A DNA stretch of 64,000 nt from GCA-002697625 sp002697625 (GTDB taxonomy: Bacteria; Bacteroidota; Bacteroidia; Flavobacteriales; BACL11): NCBI GenBank assembly GCA_964004625.1, contig CAXFOB010000033.1:1-64000 (forward strand), read 5' to 3'. Below are positions 35,590-43,892 of this stretch, piece by piece. Within the stretch, counting starts at the first letter, position 1, and the number at the start of each line of letters is the position of its first letter. Made by a program: the position numbers and the translations under genes. The notes beneath the pieces are model-generated. The model saw only the letters and a list, made by a program, of their open reading frames with translations. It made no database searches and was not told the origin of the DNA.

Positions 35590-36276
35590 ATGGAGTTAAA
35601 GAAAGACCCAAAAGTAGATTTAGAGAATAAAAAAGGCATATTCCTTCAGATTGGATTAATTATTTCTTTATTATTAGTTATTGGTGCTTATGAATATAAA
35701 TCATATGATGGCTTAGATATTGATGGATTTGGTGATTTAGAAATGGATGCATTAGATGAAGAAGATATTGAGATTACAAGACCTGAAGAAGTAAAACCTC
35801 CTCCTCCACCAGAAGAAAAACCACCTGAAGCTCCAGAAGAGATTGAAATAAAAGAGGATGATGAAGAATTAGAGACAGAATTAGATGTTGAAGATGCAGA
35901 AACTGATCAGAATGAAATGATGGATATGGAAGAAGAATTCTCTGAGCCATTCATTTCTGTTGAACAAATGCCAATGCTAGGAGATTGTTCAGATGAGGCT
36001 TGTACTCAAACTGAAATAATGAAATTTATTGCAAGAAACTTTAGATACCCAGAAATTGCTAAAGCTAATGGGGTAGAAGGAAGAGTAATTTTAGAGTTTG
36101 TTGTAGAAAAGGATGGTAAAGTAGGCAGAGTAAAAATACTAAGAGGGATAGATAAACATGTGGATAAAGCCTGTGTAAAAGTGGTAGAAGATTTACCTGA
36201 ATTTTCTCCAGGAAAACAAATTGGTAAAGCTGTTCCGGTAAAGTACACCGTACCAATTAAATGTACATTAGGTTAA
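35590..36276 (+). CDS. TonB-family energy transducer
   Basis: A 228-residue protein with a short cytosolic tail, one membrane helix (about 16-34) and a periplasmic linker. The linker is rich in Pro and then in Glu/Asp (VKPPPPPEEKPPEAPEE and the acidic run after it). A TonB C-terminal domain (about 140-228) shows FRYPEIAKANGVEGRVILEF and GRVKILRGID. TonB couples the proton motive force to outer-membrane receptors such as the one at 61888-64000. The linker is more acidic than that of E. coli TonB, which is common in Bacteroidota. A VanZ-like gene often lies between gcvH and tonB in related genomes and is absent here. Confidence 0.93.
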   Translation: MELKKDPKVDLENKKGIFLQIGLIISLLLVIGAYEYKSYDGLDIDGFGDLEMDALDEEDIEITRPEEVKPPPPPEEKPPEAPEEIEIKEDDEELETELDVEDAETDQNEMMDMEEEFSEPFISVEQMPMLGDCSDEACTQTEIMKFIARNFRYPEIAKANGVEGRVILEFVVEKDGKVGRVKILRGIDKHVDKACVKVVEDLPEFSPGKQIGKAVPVKYTVPIKCTLG

Positions 36277-36293
36277 CATCCTCAAACATAGAT

Positions 36294-36331
36294 TAAAAAA
36301 TAAAAGTCCTATCTCAGGACTTTTATTTTTT
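36294..36331. terminator. Bidirectional terminator between tonB and cysN
   Basis: A perfect 15-bp stem (AAAAATAAAAGTCCT with AGGACTTTTATTTTT) around a 5-base loop has A and T tracts on its two sides, so it can end both the rightward tonB transcript and the leftward cysCDN transcript. Confidence 0.9.
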
Positions 36332-36352
36332 AGTTTTAATAATTAGATAATT

Positions 36353-37621
36353 CTAAATCATCATACCAGCGGCAACTGTTTCATTTGTTGCTTCATCTAC
36401 TAAAATAACACTGCCTGTATTTCTATTTCTTCTGTAGCTATCAAAGAAAAGAGGTTTTGTAGTACGGATAGAAATTCTACCAATATCATTTAGTCCAATC
36501 TCTTTATCTTCTTCATTTCTATGCAATGTGTTAATATCCATTTTATATTTTACCTCTTTTATAATACATCTTACAGTTTGTGAAGTATGTCGGATAGTAT
36601 ATTTCCCTCTAGGCATCATTTTTCGTTCAGTCATCCAGCAGACCATTAAATCAACATCTTGTTCAGTAGTAGGTTGATTGTTTTCTCTTACGATCATATC
36701 TCCTCTACTAATGTCAATATCATCCTCTAGAGTCATGCAAACAGACATAGGTGAAAATGCTTGTACTATCTCACCATCAAAAGTATCGATAGATTTAATT
36801 TTTGAAGTGAATCCTGAAGGAAGTACTGTGACTTCATCACCAACCTTAAACACACCCCCTGCTATTCTTCCAGCATAACCTCTATAATCAGGATATTGTA
36901 CAGATTGTGGTCTTATAACATATTGTACTGGAAATCTACAATCTACATGATTATGGTCTGAACCAATATGTATATTTTCCAATAGGTGCATTAAGGTTGA
37001 ACCATCATACCAATCCATATTTTCAGATCTATCAACAACATTATCTCCATTTAAAGCGGAAATTGGAATAAAACGAACATCTTTAATTTCTAATTTTGTT
37101 GAAAAATTCTCAAATTCCTTTTTAATTTTGTCAAAAACTTCTTTACTGTGGTCAACTAAATCCATTTTATTTATACAAACTGCAATATGTGGAATTTGTA
37201 AAAGAGATGCAATAAACGCATGTCTTTTAGTTTGTTCAATTACTCCATGTCTTGCATCTACTAATAAAAGGGCTAAGTTTGCAGTTGATGCTCCTGTAAC
37301 CATATTCCTAGTATACTGAATATGCCCAGGCGTATCTGCTATAATAAATTTTCTTTTGGGGGTTGCAAAGTATCTATATGCAACATCAATGGTAATTCCT
37401 TGTTCTCTTTCCGATCTTAATCCATCCGTAAGTAGAGCTAGGTTAATCCCCTCTTCTCCTCTTTGCTTACTTGTTTCTTCAAGTATATCCATTTGATCTT
37501 CAAAAATCGCTTTACTATCATAAAGTAATCTTCCAATCAAAGTACTTTTACCGTCATCTACACTTCCAGCAGTAGTGAAGCGCAATAACTCCATATTTAA
37601 ATATCCTTTTGTTTCGTTCAT
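36353..37621 (-). CDS. cysN: Sulfate adenylyltransferase subunit 1 (GTPase) CysN
   Basis: A 422-residue EF-Tu-like GTPase with G1 AGSVDDGKSTLIGRLLYDSK (GSVDDGKS at 19-26), G3 DTPGHIQYTRNM and G4 NKMD, followed by two beta-barrel domains. With CysD it forms ATP sulfurylase, making APS from sulfate and ATP. I chose the ATG at 37621, 13 bases after the cysD stop; the frame extends upstream into cysD but that part is low-complexity and not CysN-like. There is no fused APS kinase domain; CysC is separate. It is the last gene of cysC-cysD-cysN, facing the sulfotransferase locus. Confidence 0.95.
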   Translation of the reverse strand: MNETKGYLNMELLRFTTAGSVDDGKSTLIGRLLYDSKAIFEDQMDILEETSKQRGEEGINLALLTDGLRSEREQGITIDVAYRYFATPKRKFIIADTPGHIQYTRNMVTGASTANLALLLVDARHGVIEQTKRHAFIASLLQIPHIAVCINKMDLVDHSKEVFDKIKKEFENFSTKLEIKDVRFIPISALNGDNVVDRSENMDWYDGSTLMHLLENIHIGSDHNHVDCRFPVQYVIRPQSVQYPDYRGYAGRIAGGVFKVGDEVTVLPSGFTSKIKSIDTFDGEIVQAFSPMSVCMTLEDDIDISRGDMIVRENNQPTTEQDVDLMVCWMTERKMMPRGKYTIRHTSQTVRCIIKEVKYKMDINTLHRNEEDKEIGLNDIGRISIRTTKPLFFDSYRRNRNTGSVILVDEATNETVAAGMMI

Positions 37622-37634
37622 AGTTTTATCTTTT

Positions 37635-38540
37635 TTAAAAGTACCCCTCTTTCTTCCTATCTTCCATAGCAGCTTCTGATCTTTTATCGTCTGCTCTTCC
37701 TCCTCTTTCAGTAATTCTAGTAGATGCAACTTCTTCAACAATCTCTTCTAAGTCATTTGCCTCTGATTCTGCAACACCCGTACAGGTCATATCTCCAATA
37801 GTTCTACATCTTACTGTTTTTTCTTCCCATTTTTCCCCATCTTTTAGAGTAATATAATCGCATTTAGATAATAGAACCCCATCACGATTTACAACTTCTC
37901 TTTGGTGAGAAAAATATAATGAAGGTAATGATATTTTTTCGTATAAAATATATTGCCATACATCCATCTCAGTCCAATTTGAAATCGGGAATACTCTAAA
38001 GTGTTCTCCTAGTTTCTTTCTTCCATTAAATAGATTCCAAAGTTCTGGTCTTTGATTTTTTGGGTCCCATTGTCCAAACTCATCCCTGTGTGAGAAAAAC
38101 CTTTCTTTAGCTCTTGCTTTTTCTTCATCTCTTCTAGCTCCTCCCATTGCACAGTCATATTTTCCTTCTTCTAGACCCTCTAAAAGTGTAACAGTTTGAA
38201 GTCCATTTCTAGAAGGGTTTGGGCCAGTTTCTTCTACAGCAGTTCCTTTATCAATAGAATCTTGAACATATTTTACGATTAAAGTTTCTCCGGTTTCTTT
38301 CATTAATCTATCTCTAAATTCAATAGTTTCTGGGAAGTTATGACCAGTATCTACATGCATTAAAGGAAATGGGATTTTACCAGGATAAAATGCCTTTCTG
38401 GCAAGATGAAACATAATAATAGAATCTTTTCCTCCAGAAAATAACATTACAGGCTTTTCAAATTGTGCAGCTACCTCTCTTAGGATAAAAATTGCTTCTG
38501 ATTCTAATTCTTTTAAGTGTGTTAAATTATACGAACTCAT
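37635..38540 (-). CDS. cysD: Sulfate adenylyltransferase subunit 2 CysD
   Basis: A 301-residue protein with the PP-loop FSGGKDS (34-40), the family blocks PLMHVDTGHNFPETIEFRD and GARRDEEKARAKER, and a C-terminal GGRADDKRSEAAMEDRKKEGYF-type ending typical of CysD. It adenylylates sulfate to APS using energy from CysN GTP hydrolysis. Full length. It lies 2 bases after cysC and 13 bases before cysN. No cysH, cysI or cysJ accompanies it, which favours a role in supplying PAPS for sulfation. Confidence 0.96.
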   Translation of the reverse strand: MSSYNLTHLKELESEAIFILREVAAQFEKPVMLFSGGKDSIIMFHLARKAFYPGKIPFPLMHVDTGHNFPETIEFRDRLMKETGETLIVKYVQDSIDKGTAVEETGPNPSRNGLQTVTLLEGLEEGKYDCAMGGARRDEEKARAKERFFSHRDEFGQWDPKNQRPELWNLFNGRKKLGEHFRVFPISNWTEMDVWQYILYEKISLPSLYFSHQREVVNRDGVLLSKCDYITLKDGEKWEEKTVRCRTIGDMTCTGVAESEANDLEEIVEEVASTRITERGGRADDKRSEAAMEDRKKEGYF

Positions 38541-38542
38541 TT

Positions 38543-39151
38543 TTATTTGTTTTTAATAATCGGTAAAATATAATCTAAAACTTTTTGCACCGATTCATCT
38601 ATTGAAAGTTTAGATGTATTGATTTCTATTTCAGGATTTTCTGGAGCTTCAAATGGAGAACTTATTCCAGTAAAATCTTTTATTTCTCCTTTTCTAGCTT
38701 TCTTATAAAGACCTTTCACATCTCTTTCTTCACAAGTTTCCAATGATGCATTAATATAAACTTCAATAAAGTTTTCTACTCCAACTATTTCTTTAGCAAT
38801 GTTTCTGATTTCAATTGTTGGACTTACAAAACAATTTAATGTTACAATGCCACAATTTAAAAACAACCTACTTACTTCAGCAATTCTTCTGATATTCTCT
38901 GCTCTATCTTCACAAGAAAAAGTGAGATTATTACTTATTCCTACTCTAATATTATCCCCATCTAGAAGCTGATTTAATATTCCATTATTATGCAGGTATC
39001 TCTCGACACCTTTAGCAATAGTTGTTTTACCAGATCCAGAAAGTCCTGTCATCCAAATCACTTTTGATTTTTGTTGTAGTAAAGATTCTTTATCTTCTCT
39101 TTGAAGAATATCATCAAAAATGGTAAATATATTTTCTTTTGACTCTTTCAT
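38543..39151 (-). CDS. cysC: Adenylylsulfate kinase CysC
   Basis: A 202-residue P-loop kinase with GLSGSGKTT (36-44), the APS-binding loop LDGDNIRVGISNNL, the Ser region NCFVSPTIEIRN and VKGLYKKARKGEIKDFTGISSPFEAPE. It phosphorylates APS at the 3' position to give PAPS, the donor for the sulfotransferases encoded on the other strand from 42094. The N-terminal 25 residues are an extension that is common in this phylum. It is first in the cysC-D-N operon; two possible -7 elements precede it. Confidence 0.95.
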   Translation of the reverse strand: MKESKENIFTIFDDILQREDKESLLQQKSKVIWMTGLSGSGKTTIAKGVERYLHNNGILNQLLDGDNIRVGISNNLTFSCEDRAENIRRIAEVSRLFLNCGIVTLNCFVSPTIEIRNIAKEIVGVENFIEVYINASLETCEERDVKGLYKKARKGEIKDFTGISSPFEAPENPEIEINTSKLSIDESVQKVLDYILPIIKNK

Positions 39152-39163
39152 AATTTAAGTGGG

Positions 39164-39180
39164 CAAATCTAACAAAAATA
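39164..39180 (-). promoter_or_regulatory. Two candidate -7 elements for cysC-cysD-cysN
   Basis: On the minus strand both TATTTTTG (39180 to 39173) and TAGATTTG (39171 to 39164) match TAnnTTTG. They lie 21 and 12 bases before the cysC ATG at 39151, so leaders would be short. Confidence 0.4.
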
Positions 39181-39218
39181 TCTGAATCTAAAATTGTGAA
39201 AAATATGTATAAAATTAG

Positions 39219-39226
39219 TAGGTTTG
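39219..39226 (+). promoter_or_regulatory. Candidate -7 element for deoC and the downstream block
   Basis: TAGGTTTG matches TAnnTTTG, with a TTG at 39194-39196 as a weak -33 candidate. It lies inside the reading frame that a more upstream start would use, which supports the ATG at 39244. Confidence 0.45.
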
Positions 39227-39243
39227 TGAGAAATTCTTATTAT

Positions 39244-39951
39244 ATGAACATTGAAGATTATTTAGATTCAACTTATCTGAAAACTGCAGAACAAGCAATG
39301 ATCTCTGAAGAAGAAAATAGGAATAATATTAAGGGTTTGATTAATGAGGCGATTAAACATAATTTTAAGTTAGTTATGATTCGTCCAAAGTATATTACTC
39401 TAGCTAAGGAATTGATAAAAAAATCTAAATCAAATGTTTTAGTTGGTACTGTAGTAGATTTCCCTCTTGGAGATTCTCCAACAGAGGATAAAATTAAAGA
39501 AGCCAAAGATGTAATAGAATTAGGAGTGGATGATGTCGACTATGTTGCGGATTATAATATTTTTAAACAAAAAAGATTTGACAAATTTGATTTAGATATT
39601 TTAGAAGGAACAAGGTTAGGAGTAATTCATAATAAGACCGTAAAATGGATAATTGAAACAGGAGCTCTTTCTGTAGAAGAGATAAAAAGTATAACAAAAC
39701 GAATTTCTCAAATTGTTTCAAAAGAGTTTTCTGATTATGTAGAAAAGGTCTTTATCAAAACTTCAACAGGTTATTATGGAGGCTTTGGAGCTACAATAAA
39801 AGATGTTAAAGTAATGAGATCTGTATCTGGAGATTTACCTATAAAAGCTTCTGGTGGGGTGTCTAATTTTTCTGATTTTTCACAAATGATTGCGGCGGGA
39901 GCTACTAGAATTGGGACGTCAAAAGCATTAAAAATATTTAAAAAAGAATAA
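39244..39951 (+). CDS. deoC: Deoxyribose-phosphate aldolase
   Basis: A 235-residue class I aldolase with a TIM-barrel pattern: LDSTYLKT at the start, VVDFPLG, the Schiff-base Lys172 in VFIKTSTGYY, and the phosphate-binding IKASGGVSNF and GATRIGTSKAL. It interconverts 2-deoxyribose 5-phosphate with glyceraldehyde 3-phosphate and acetaldehyde. An ATG at 39196 in the same frame would add 16 residues, but a candidate promoter lies there. It is the first gene of the long rightward block and 18 bases before cysQ. Its link to sulfation is not obvious and may be only positional. Confidence 0.92.
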   Translation: MNIEDYLDSTYLKTAEQAMISEEENRNNIKGLINEAIKHNFKLVMIRPKYITLAKELIKKSKSNVLVGTVVDFPLGDSPTEDKIKEAKDVIELGVDDVDYVADYNIFKQKRFDKFDLDILEGTRLGVIHNKTVKWIIETGALSVEEIKSITKRISQIVSKEFSDYVEKVFIKTSTGYYGGFGATIKDVKVMRSVSGDLPIKASGGVSNFSDFSQMIAAGATRIGTSKALKIFKKE

Positions 39952-39969
39952 AAGAAAAACAAGTAAAAA

Positions 39970-40764
39970 ATGCGTTTTAACGAATTATTAAAAACCGCAA
40001 TAAATGCCTCTATTGAGGGGGGGCATGCTATAATGAAGGTGTATGCTTCAGAATTTTCTGTAGAGCATAAAGATGACCAGTCACCTTTAACCTTAGCAGA
40101 TAAAAATTGTAATGAGGTAATCGAGAGTTTTCTTAAAAACACCCATATTCCTATATTAAGTGAAGAAGGAGCTAAGATTCCTTATTTAGAAAGAAAAGAT
40201 TGGGAATATTCTTGGCTAATAGACCCATTAGACGGAACAAAAGAGTTTATTAAAAGAAATGGGGAATTTACAGTAAATATTGCATTAATACATAAAGGGC
40301 ATCCTGTTATGGGAGTTATTTATGTTCCTGTAAAAGAAGATCTTTATTTTGCACTTGATGGAATGGGGTCTTATAAGAAATCCTTTTGTGTTGATACTAT
40401 AGATGATTTGGAAAACCTTATATCTTTGTCTTGTTCTTTACCAATTAAATCAGAAAGAGATTCCTATATTGTTGTTGGGTCAAGATCTCATATGACAAAA
40501 GAAACAGAAATGTTTTTTGAGAAAAAGAAACAAGAACATGGTAATGTTGAGGTGATGGCCGTTGGTTCTTCATTAAAACTTTGTATGGTTGCAGAAGGGA
40601 AAGCAGATTCTTATCCTAGATATGCTCCTACTATGGAATGGGATACTGCAGCTGGAGATGCGATTTGTAGAATGGCAGGATTTCGGGTTTTACAATACAA
40701 TTCTGATAAACCTGTCGAATACAATAAAGAAGATTTATTAAATCCTTGGTTCTTGGTAAAATAA
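39970..40764 (+). CDS. cysQ: 3'(2'),5'-bisphosphate nucleotidase CysQ
   Basis: A 264-residue member of the inositol monophosphatase superfamily. It has the metal-binding blocks LSEEG (64-68), WLIDPLDGTKEFIKRNGEF (Asp85, Asp88) and MEWDTAAGDAI. CysQ removes the 3' phosphate from PAP, the by-product of PAPS-dependent sulfotransferases, and so relieves product inhibition and RNA toxicity. Its place directly before the flippase and sulfotransferase genes, and across from cysC-D-N, supports a dedicated sulfation supply line. Confidence 0.94.
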   Translation: MRFNELLKTAINASIEGGHAIMKVYASEFSVEHKDDQSPLTLADKNCNEVIESFLKNTHIPILSEEGAKIPYLERKDWEYSWLIDPLDGTKEFIKRNGEFTVNIALIHKGHPVMGVIYVPVKEDLYFALDGMGSYKKSFCVDTIDDLENLISLSCSLPIKSERDSYIVVGSRSHMTKETEMFFEKKKQEHGNVEVMAVGSSLKLCMVAEGKADSYPRYAPTMEWDTAAGDAICRMAGFRVLQYNSDKPVEYNKEDLLNPWFLVK

Positions 40765-40768
40765 ATCA

Positions 40769-42097
40769 ATGAAAGAAAAGTTAAAATCATCATTAAAAGA
40801 TAAAGATTTTTCGGAACTTTTAAGAGGAAGTGGACTTTCCTTTTTTTTAAGGTCTGGAGGATTAGCAGCAGGATATCTTTTAACGTTAATAATTGCACAT
40901 TTATTTGGTGCAAAAGGATTAGGAGATTACGTTCTTGCAATTACCGTTTTACGACTTTTTACTCTTTTAGCAAAACTAGGATTAGATACAACGTCCATTA
41001 GATTTATCGCTTCTTTTGCAAGCAAAAACAAATGGACTAGTATTTTTAACTTTAGAAGAAAAATAGTTTTTGTTTTATTGTTTAGCTCTCTTACTTTTTC
41101 TGCTTTAATGTATTTTTTAGCACATCCTATTGCAGATTTAATTAATGCAAAAGTAGAGTACATAAAGTTAAATGCATTTTTTGTTTTACCTATGTCCTTT
41201 TTTATGTTGCATTATCAGAGTTTAAGAGGTCTTAAGCGAATTGCTGAATTTTCTTTTTTCTATAGAATGTCGCAAGCTTTATTTACAGTAATATCTATTG
41301 TAGTTATATATCAATTTTTTCAAGATGAAGAGGTTCCTGTATATGCTTATTTGGTTTCTTTACTATTGGTATCATTTTTATCTTTCCTTACTTTTAAATA
41401 CTGGTTAAATAACAAATCTAGTGGAATAGAAAGTGCAGAACTTGAAGTTTTAAAATATTCTCAGATATTAAAAATTTCTATTCCATTAATGTTTGCACAA
41501 TCAGTTCAGTTCATTATGGCATGGACAGATAAACTTATGTTAGGATCTATGACTACTATAGAGGATGTTGGTATTTATCACACTGCTTTTAAATTATCAA
41601 TGTTTGCGGCTGTTGCATTGATGTCGGTAAATAGTATTGCTTCTCCAAAATTTGCTGAAATGTTTGCTAAAAATGATATGGAAGGATTAAAAAAGGTGGT
41701 ACATCAGTCTACAAAAATGATATTTTGGTCTTCCGTTCCCTTTGTTGTAGTATTTTTTATTTTTCCACACTTTTTATTAGGTCTTTTCGGAGAAGAGTTT
41801 AAAATTGGTGTAACTGCATTTATCTTCTTATCTTGCGGAAGATTAATAAGCTCTCTATCAGGTTCGGTAGGAAATATCTTACAAATGACAGGTAATCAAA
41901 ATATTTATGCTAGTATATTACTTATAGGAGCACTTTTAAATATTGTTCTCAATCTTATTTTAATTCCTTTATACGGAATAAATGGAGCGGCACTAGCATC
42001 AATGTCAAGTTTAATTGTTTGGAATTTAAGTATGGTACTTGTTGTAAAAAAGAAATTCGGTTTTTATACTTTTTATATACCTTTTATAAATAAATGA
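40769..42097 (+). CDS. Wzx-type polysaccharide flippase (MOP superfamily)
   Basis: A 442-residue integral membrane protein with about 12-14 helices, beginning with a cytosolic stretch and then FFLRSGGLAAGYLLTLIIAHLFGAKGLGDYVLA, typical of polysaccharide transporters. Further MOP-like features are YQSLRGLKRIAEF and MAWTDKLMLGSM. It would flip lipid-linked repeat units to the periplasmic side of the inner membrane. It starts 4 bases after cysQ and its stop overlaps the next gene (ATGA), putting it in the same transcript as cysQ and the sulfotransferases. Confidence 0.9.
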   Translation: MKEKLKSSLKDKDFSELLRGSGLSFFLRSGGLAAGYLLTLIIAHLFGAKGLGDYVLAITVLRLFTLLAKLGLDTTSIRFIASFASKNKWTSIFNFRRKIVFVLLFSSLTFSALMYFLAHPIADLINAKVEYIKLNAFFVLPMSFFMLHYQSLRGLKRIAEFSFFYRMSQALFTVISIVVIYQFFQDEEVPVYAYLVSLLLVSFLSFLTFKYWLNNKSSGIESAELEVLKYSQILKISIPLMFAQSVQFIMAWTDKLMLGSMTTIEDVGIYHTAFKLSMFAAVALMSVNSIASPKFAEMFAKNDMEGLKKVVHQSTKMIFWSSVPFVVVFFIFPHFLLGLFGEEFKIGVTAFIFLSCGRLISSLSGSVGNILQMTGNQNIYASILLIGALLNIVLNLILIPLYGINGAALASMSSLIVWNLSMVLVVKKKFGFYTFYIPFINK

Positions 42098-43002
42098 AGA
42101 AAAGACTACCAAATTTTTTGATTGTTGGAGCTGCGAAAAGCGGCACCTCTTCTTTGCATAATTATTTAAACCAACATAAGGATATTTTTATGCCTTCATA
42201 TAATAATAAGGGAATGAAGGTAAAAGAACCAAGGTTCCTCATAAAAGATTTGGTAGAACATAGATTGCATAATGGAATTTGGTCTTGGGAAGAGTATCAA
42301 TCTTTGTTTGATTCTGTCAAGAAAGAAAAAGCGATTGGAGAGTCCACAGTTCTTTATTTGTATTATTATGAGTATGCAATTAATAATATTAAAAAACTCC
42401 TAGGGGATGATATAAAGATTATTATCATGTTGAGAAGTCCCACTGATAGGGCCTATTCCGCATTTCAACATGTTTCTAGAGGATTTAAAGAGCAACATTC
42501 TTTTGAAGAGGCTTTAGAAATAGAAGAGGGAAGATTAGATAGAAATCCAGAGTTGACGCCAATGGTTATGTACAAAGAAATGGGGATGTATTCTAAAATG
42601 GTACAAGCATATAAAAACGCATTTGAAAATGTTCATATTATATTATATGAAGATTTTAGAGATAATACCAAAGAAGAAATAATGAAAACATTTACGTTTT
42701 TAGAATTAAGTAAAGATGAAAATATAGATTTTATAACACAACATAATGTTGGAGGTAAAAGGTGGAAGAATAACCACATCAAATATATTTTCATGAATCA
42801 AAATCCAATCAAGTCGATATTAAAAATTTTAATACCAAACAAAATTAGAGCTTCTTTGAGAAAGAAGCTGGTAAATATCTCAACAAATAAGGTAGAGGAA
42901 ATGAATGATCAAACTCGAGAAAAACTAAATAGTATCTTTAAAGAGGATGTTAAGAAATTATCTAAAATAATAAATAGAGATGTAACTCATTGGACTAAAT
43001 AA
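42094..43002 (+). CDS. Sulfotransferase (1 of 5), PAPS-dependent
   Basis: A 302-residue P-loop protein. The 5'-phosphosulfate-binding loop is FLIVGAAKSGTSSLHNYL (Lys15, Ser16, Thr18). The 3'-phosphate-binding region is IMLRSPTDRAYSAFQH (Arg114, Ser122). EPRFLI and the C-terminal LSKIINRDVTHWTK are as in heparan-sulfate-type sulfotransferases. It would move sulfate from PAPS to a sugar hydroxyl or amine. It is closely similar in layout to the next gene (KSGTTSLHNYL, NPIKS, HWTK), suggesting a tandem duplication. It overlaps the flippase gene by 4 bases and the next gene by 1 base (TAATG). Confidence 0.93.
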   Translation: MKKRLPNFLIVGAAKSGTSSLHNYLNQHKDIFMPSYNNKGMKVKEPRFLIKDLVEHRLHNGIWSWEEYQSLFDSVKKEKAIGESTVLYLYYYEYAINNIKKLLGDDIKIIIMLRSPTDRAYSAFQHVSRGFKEQHSFEEALEIEEGRLDRNPELTPMVMYKEMGMYSKMVQAYKNAFENVHIILYEDFRDNTKEEIMKTFTFLELSKDENIDFITQHNVGGKRWKNNHIKYIFMNQNPIKSILKILIPNKIRASLRKKLVNISTNKVEEMNDQTREKLNSIFKEDVKKLSKIINRDVTHWTK

Positions 43003-43892
43003 TGGCTAAACCAAATTTATTAATAGTAGGAGCGGCAAAAAGTGGTACCACGTCTTTGCATAATTATTTAAATCATCATGATGATGTTTTTATGTGTAAC
43101 CCAAAGGAGCCCCATTTTCTAATTAATAATGAAATAGGAATAGATAGAATTCCGATAGGAGTTACAAAGCAAGAGGAATATGAGAATTTATTTTTAGAAG
43201 GATCAGAATTAAAATACAGAGGAGAATCTTCTGTTATGTATTTAATGTATCCAGAAATTGTAACAAAAAATATTAAAAAGTATTTAGGAGAGGATACAAA
43301 GATTATTATTATGTTGAGAAATCCTGTTGAGAGAGCCTATTCTGGTTACCAACATGTAAAAAGATATAATATGAAAGAGGATTTTACGGATTTTAAAACT
43401 GCTTGGGAGGTTTCAGAAGAAAGGTACTTTATCAATAAAAGTATGACTCCAGCATCACGATATAAGGAGTTAGGTTTGTATTACAAACAGGTGAAATATT
43501 TCATGGAAGAGTTTCGGAATCTACATATTATTATTTATGAAGATTATAAATCTGACTTTCAGTCTGAAATCAATAAAGTTTTTGATTTTTTAGGCATAGT
43601 AAGAATTGATATCAACCCTGAAGAAAAGCATATGGTAGGAGGTTGGCAGTGGGAAAATGATAGTATTAAGAAACTAATGATACAGAAAAACCCCATTAAA
43701 TCATTATTTAAATTTCTTCTTCCTTTTGAATCCTTAAGAAAAAATATTCGTAAGAATATTCAGAAAAGAAACACGATAGTGGTTCCTAGTATTTCTGATG
43801 AGGATGAACAAATGTTAAAGCAGTTCTATTATGAAGATGTAAGAAAGTTATCCAATTTATTAGGTAGGGATTTAAACCATTGGACAAAATGA
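43002..43892 (+). CDS. Sulfotransferase (2 of 5), PAPS-dependent
   Basis: A 296-residue protein with LLIVGAAKSGTTSLHNYL (Lys13, Ser14, Thr16), KEPHFLI, the 3'-phosphate motif IMLRNPVERAYSGYQH and a C-terminal LSNLLGRDLNHWTK. It shares the most motifs with the preceding sulfotransferase, including the NPIKS segment before the C-terminal basic region. The acceptor may differ in position. Its stop overlaps the start of the third sulfotransferase (ATGA). Confidence 0.93.
   Translation: MAKPNLLIVGAAKSGTTSLHNYLNHHDDVFMCNPKEPHFLINNEIGIDRIPIGVTKQEEYENLFLEGSELKYRGESSVMYLMYPEIVTKNIKKYLGEDTKIIIMLRNPVERAYSGYQHVKRYNMKEDFTDFKTAWEVSEERYFINKSMTPASRYKELGLYYKQVKYFMEEFRNLHIIIYEDYKSDFQSEINKVFDFLGIVRIDINPEEKHMVGGWQWENDSIKKLMIQKNPIKSLFKFLLPFESLRKNIRKNIQKRNTIVVPSISDEDEQMLKQFYYEDVRKLSNLLGRDLNHWTK

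Noticed and set aside
37622..37741. Longer cysN start at 37741
   Set aside because: The added 40 residues overlap cysD, are lysine/glutamate-rich and not CysN-like; the ATG at 37621 fits the gene gap.
39196..39243. Longer deoC start at 39196
   Set aside because: A promoter-like element lies inside this stretch and the aldolase family begins at the later ATG.
39774..40142. Antisense 122-residue open frame across deoC and cysQ
   Set aside because: It spans two well-supported genes and their junction on the opposite strand and shows no domain.
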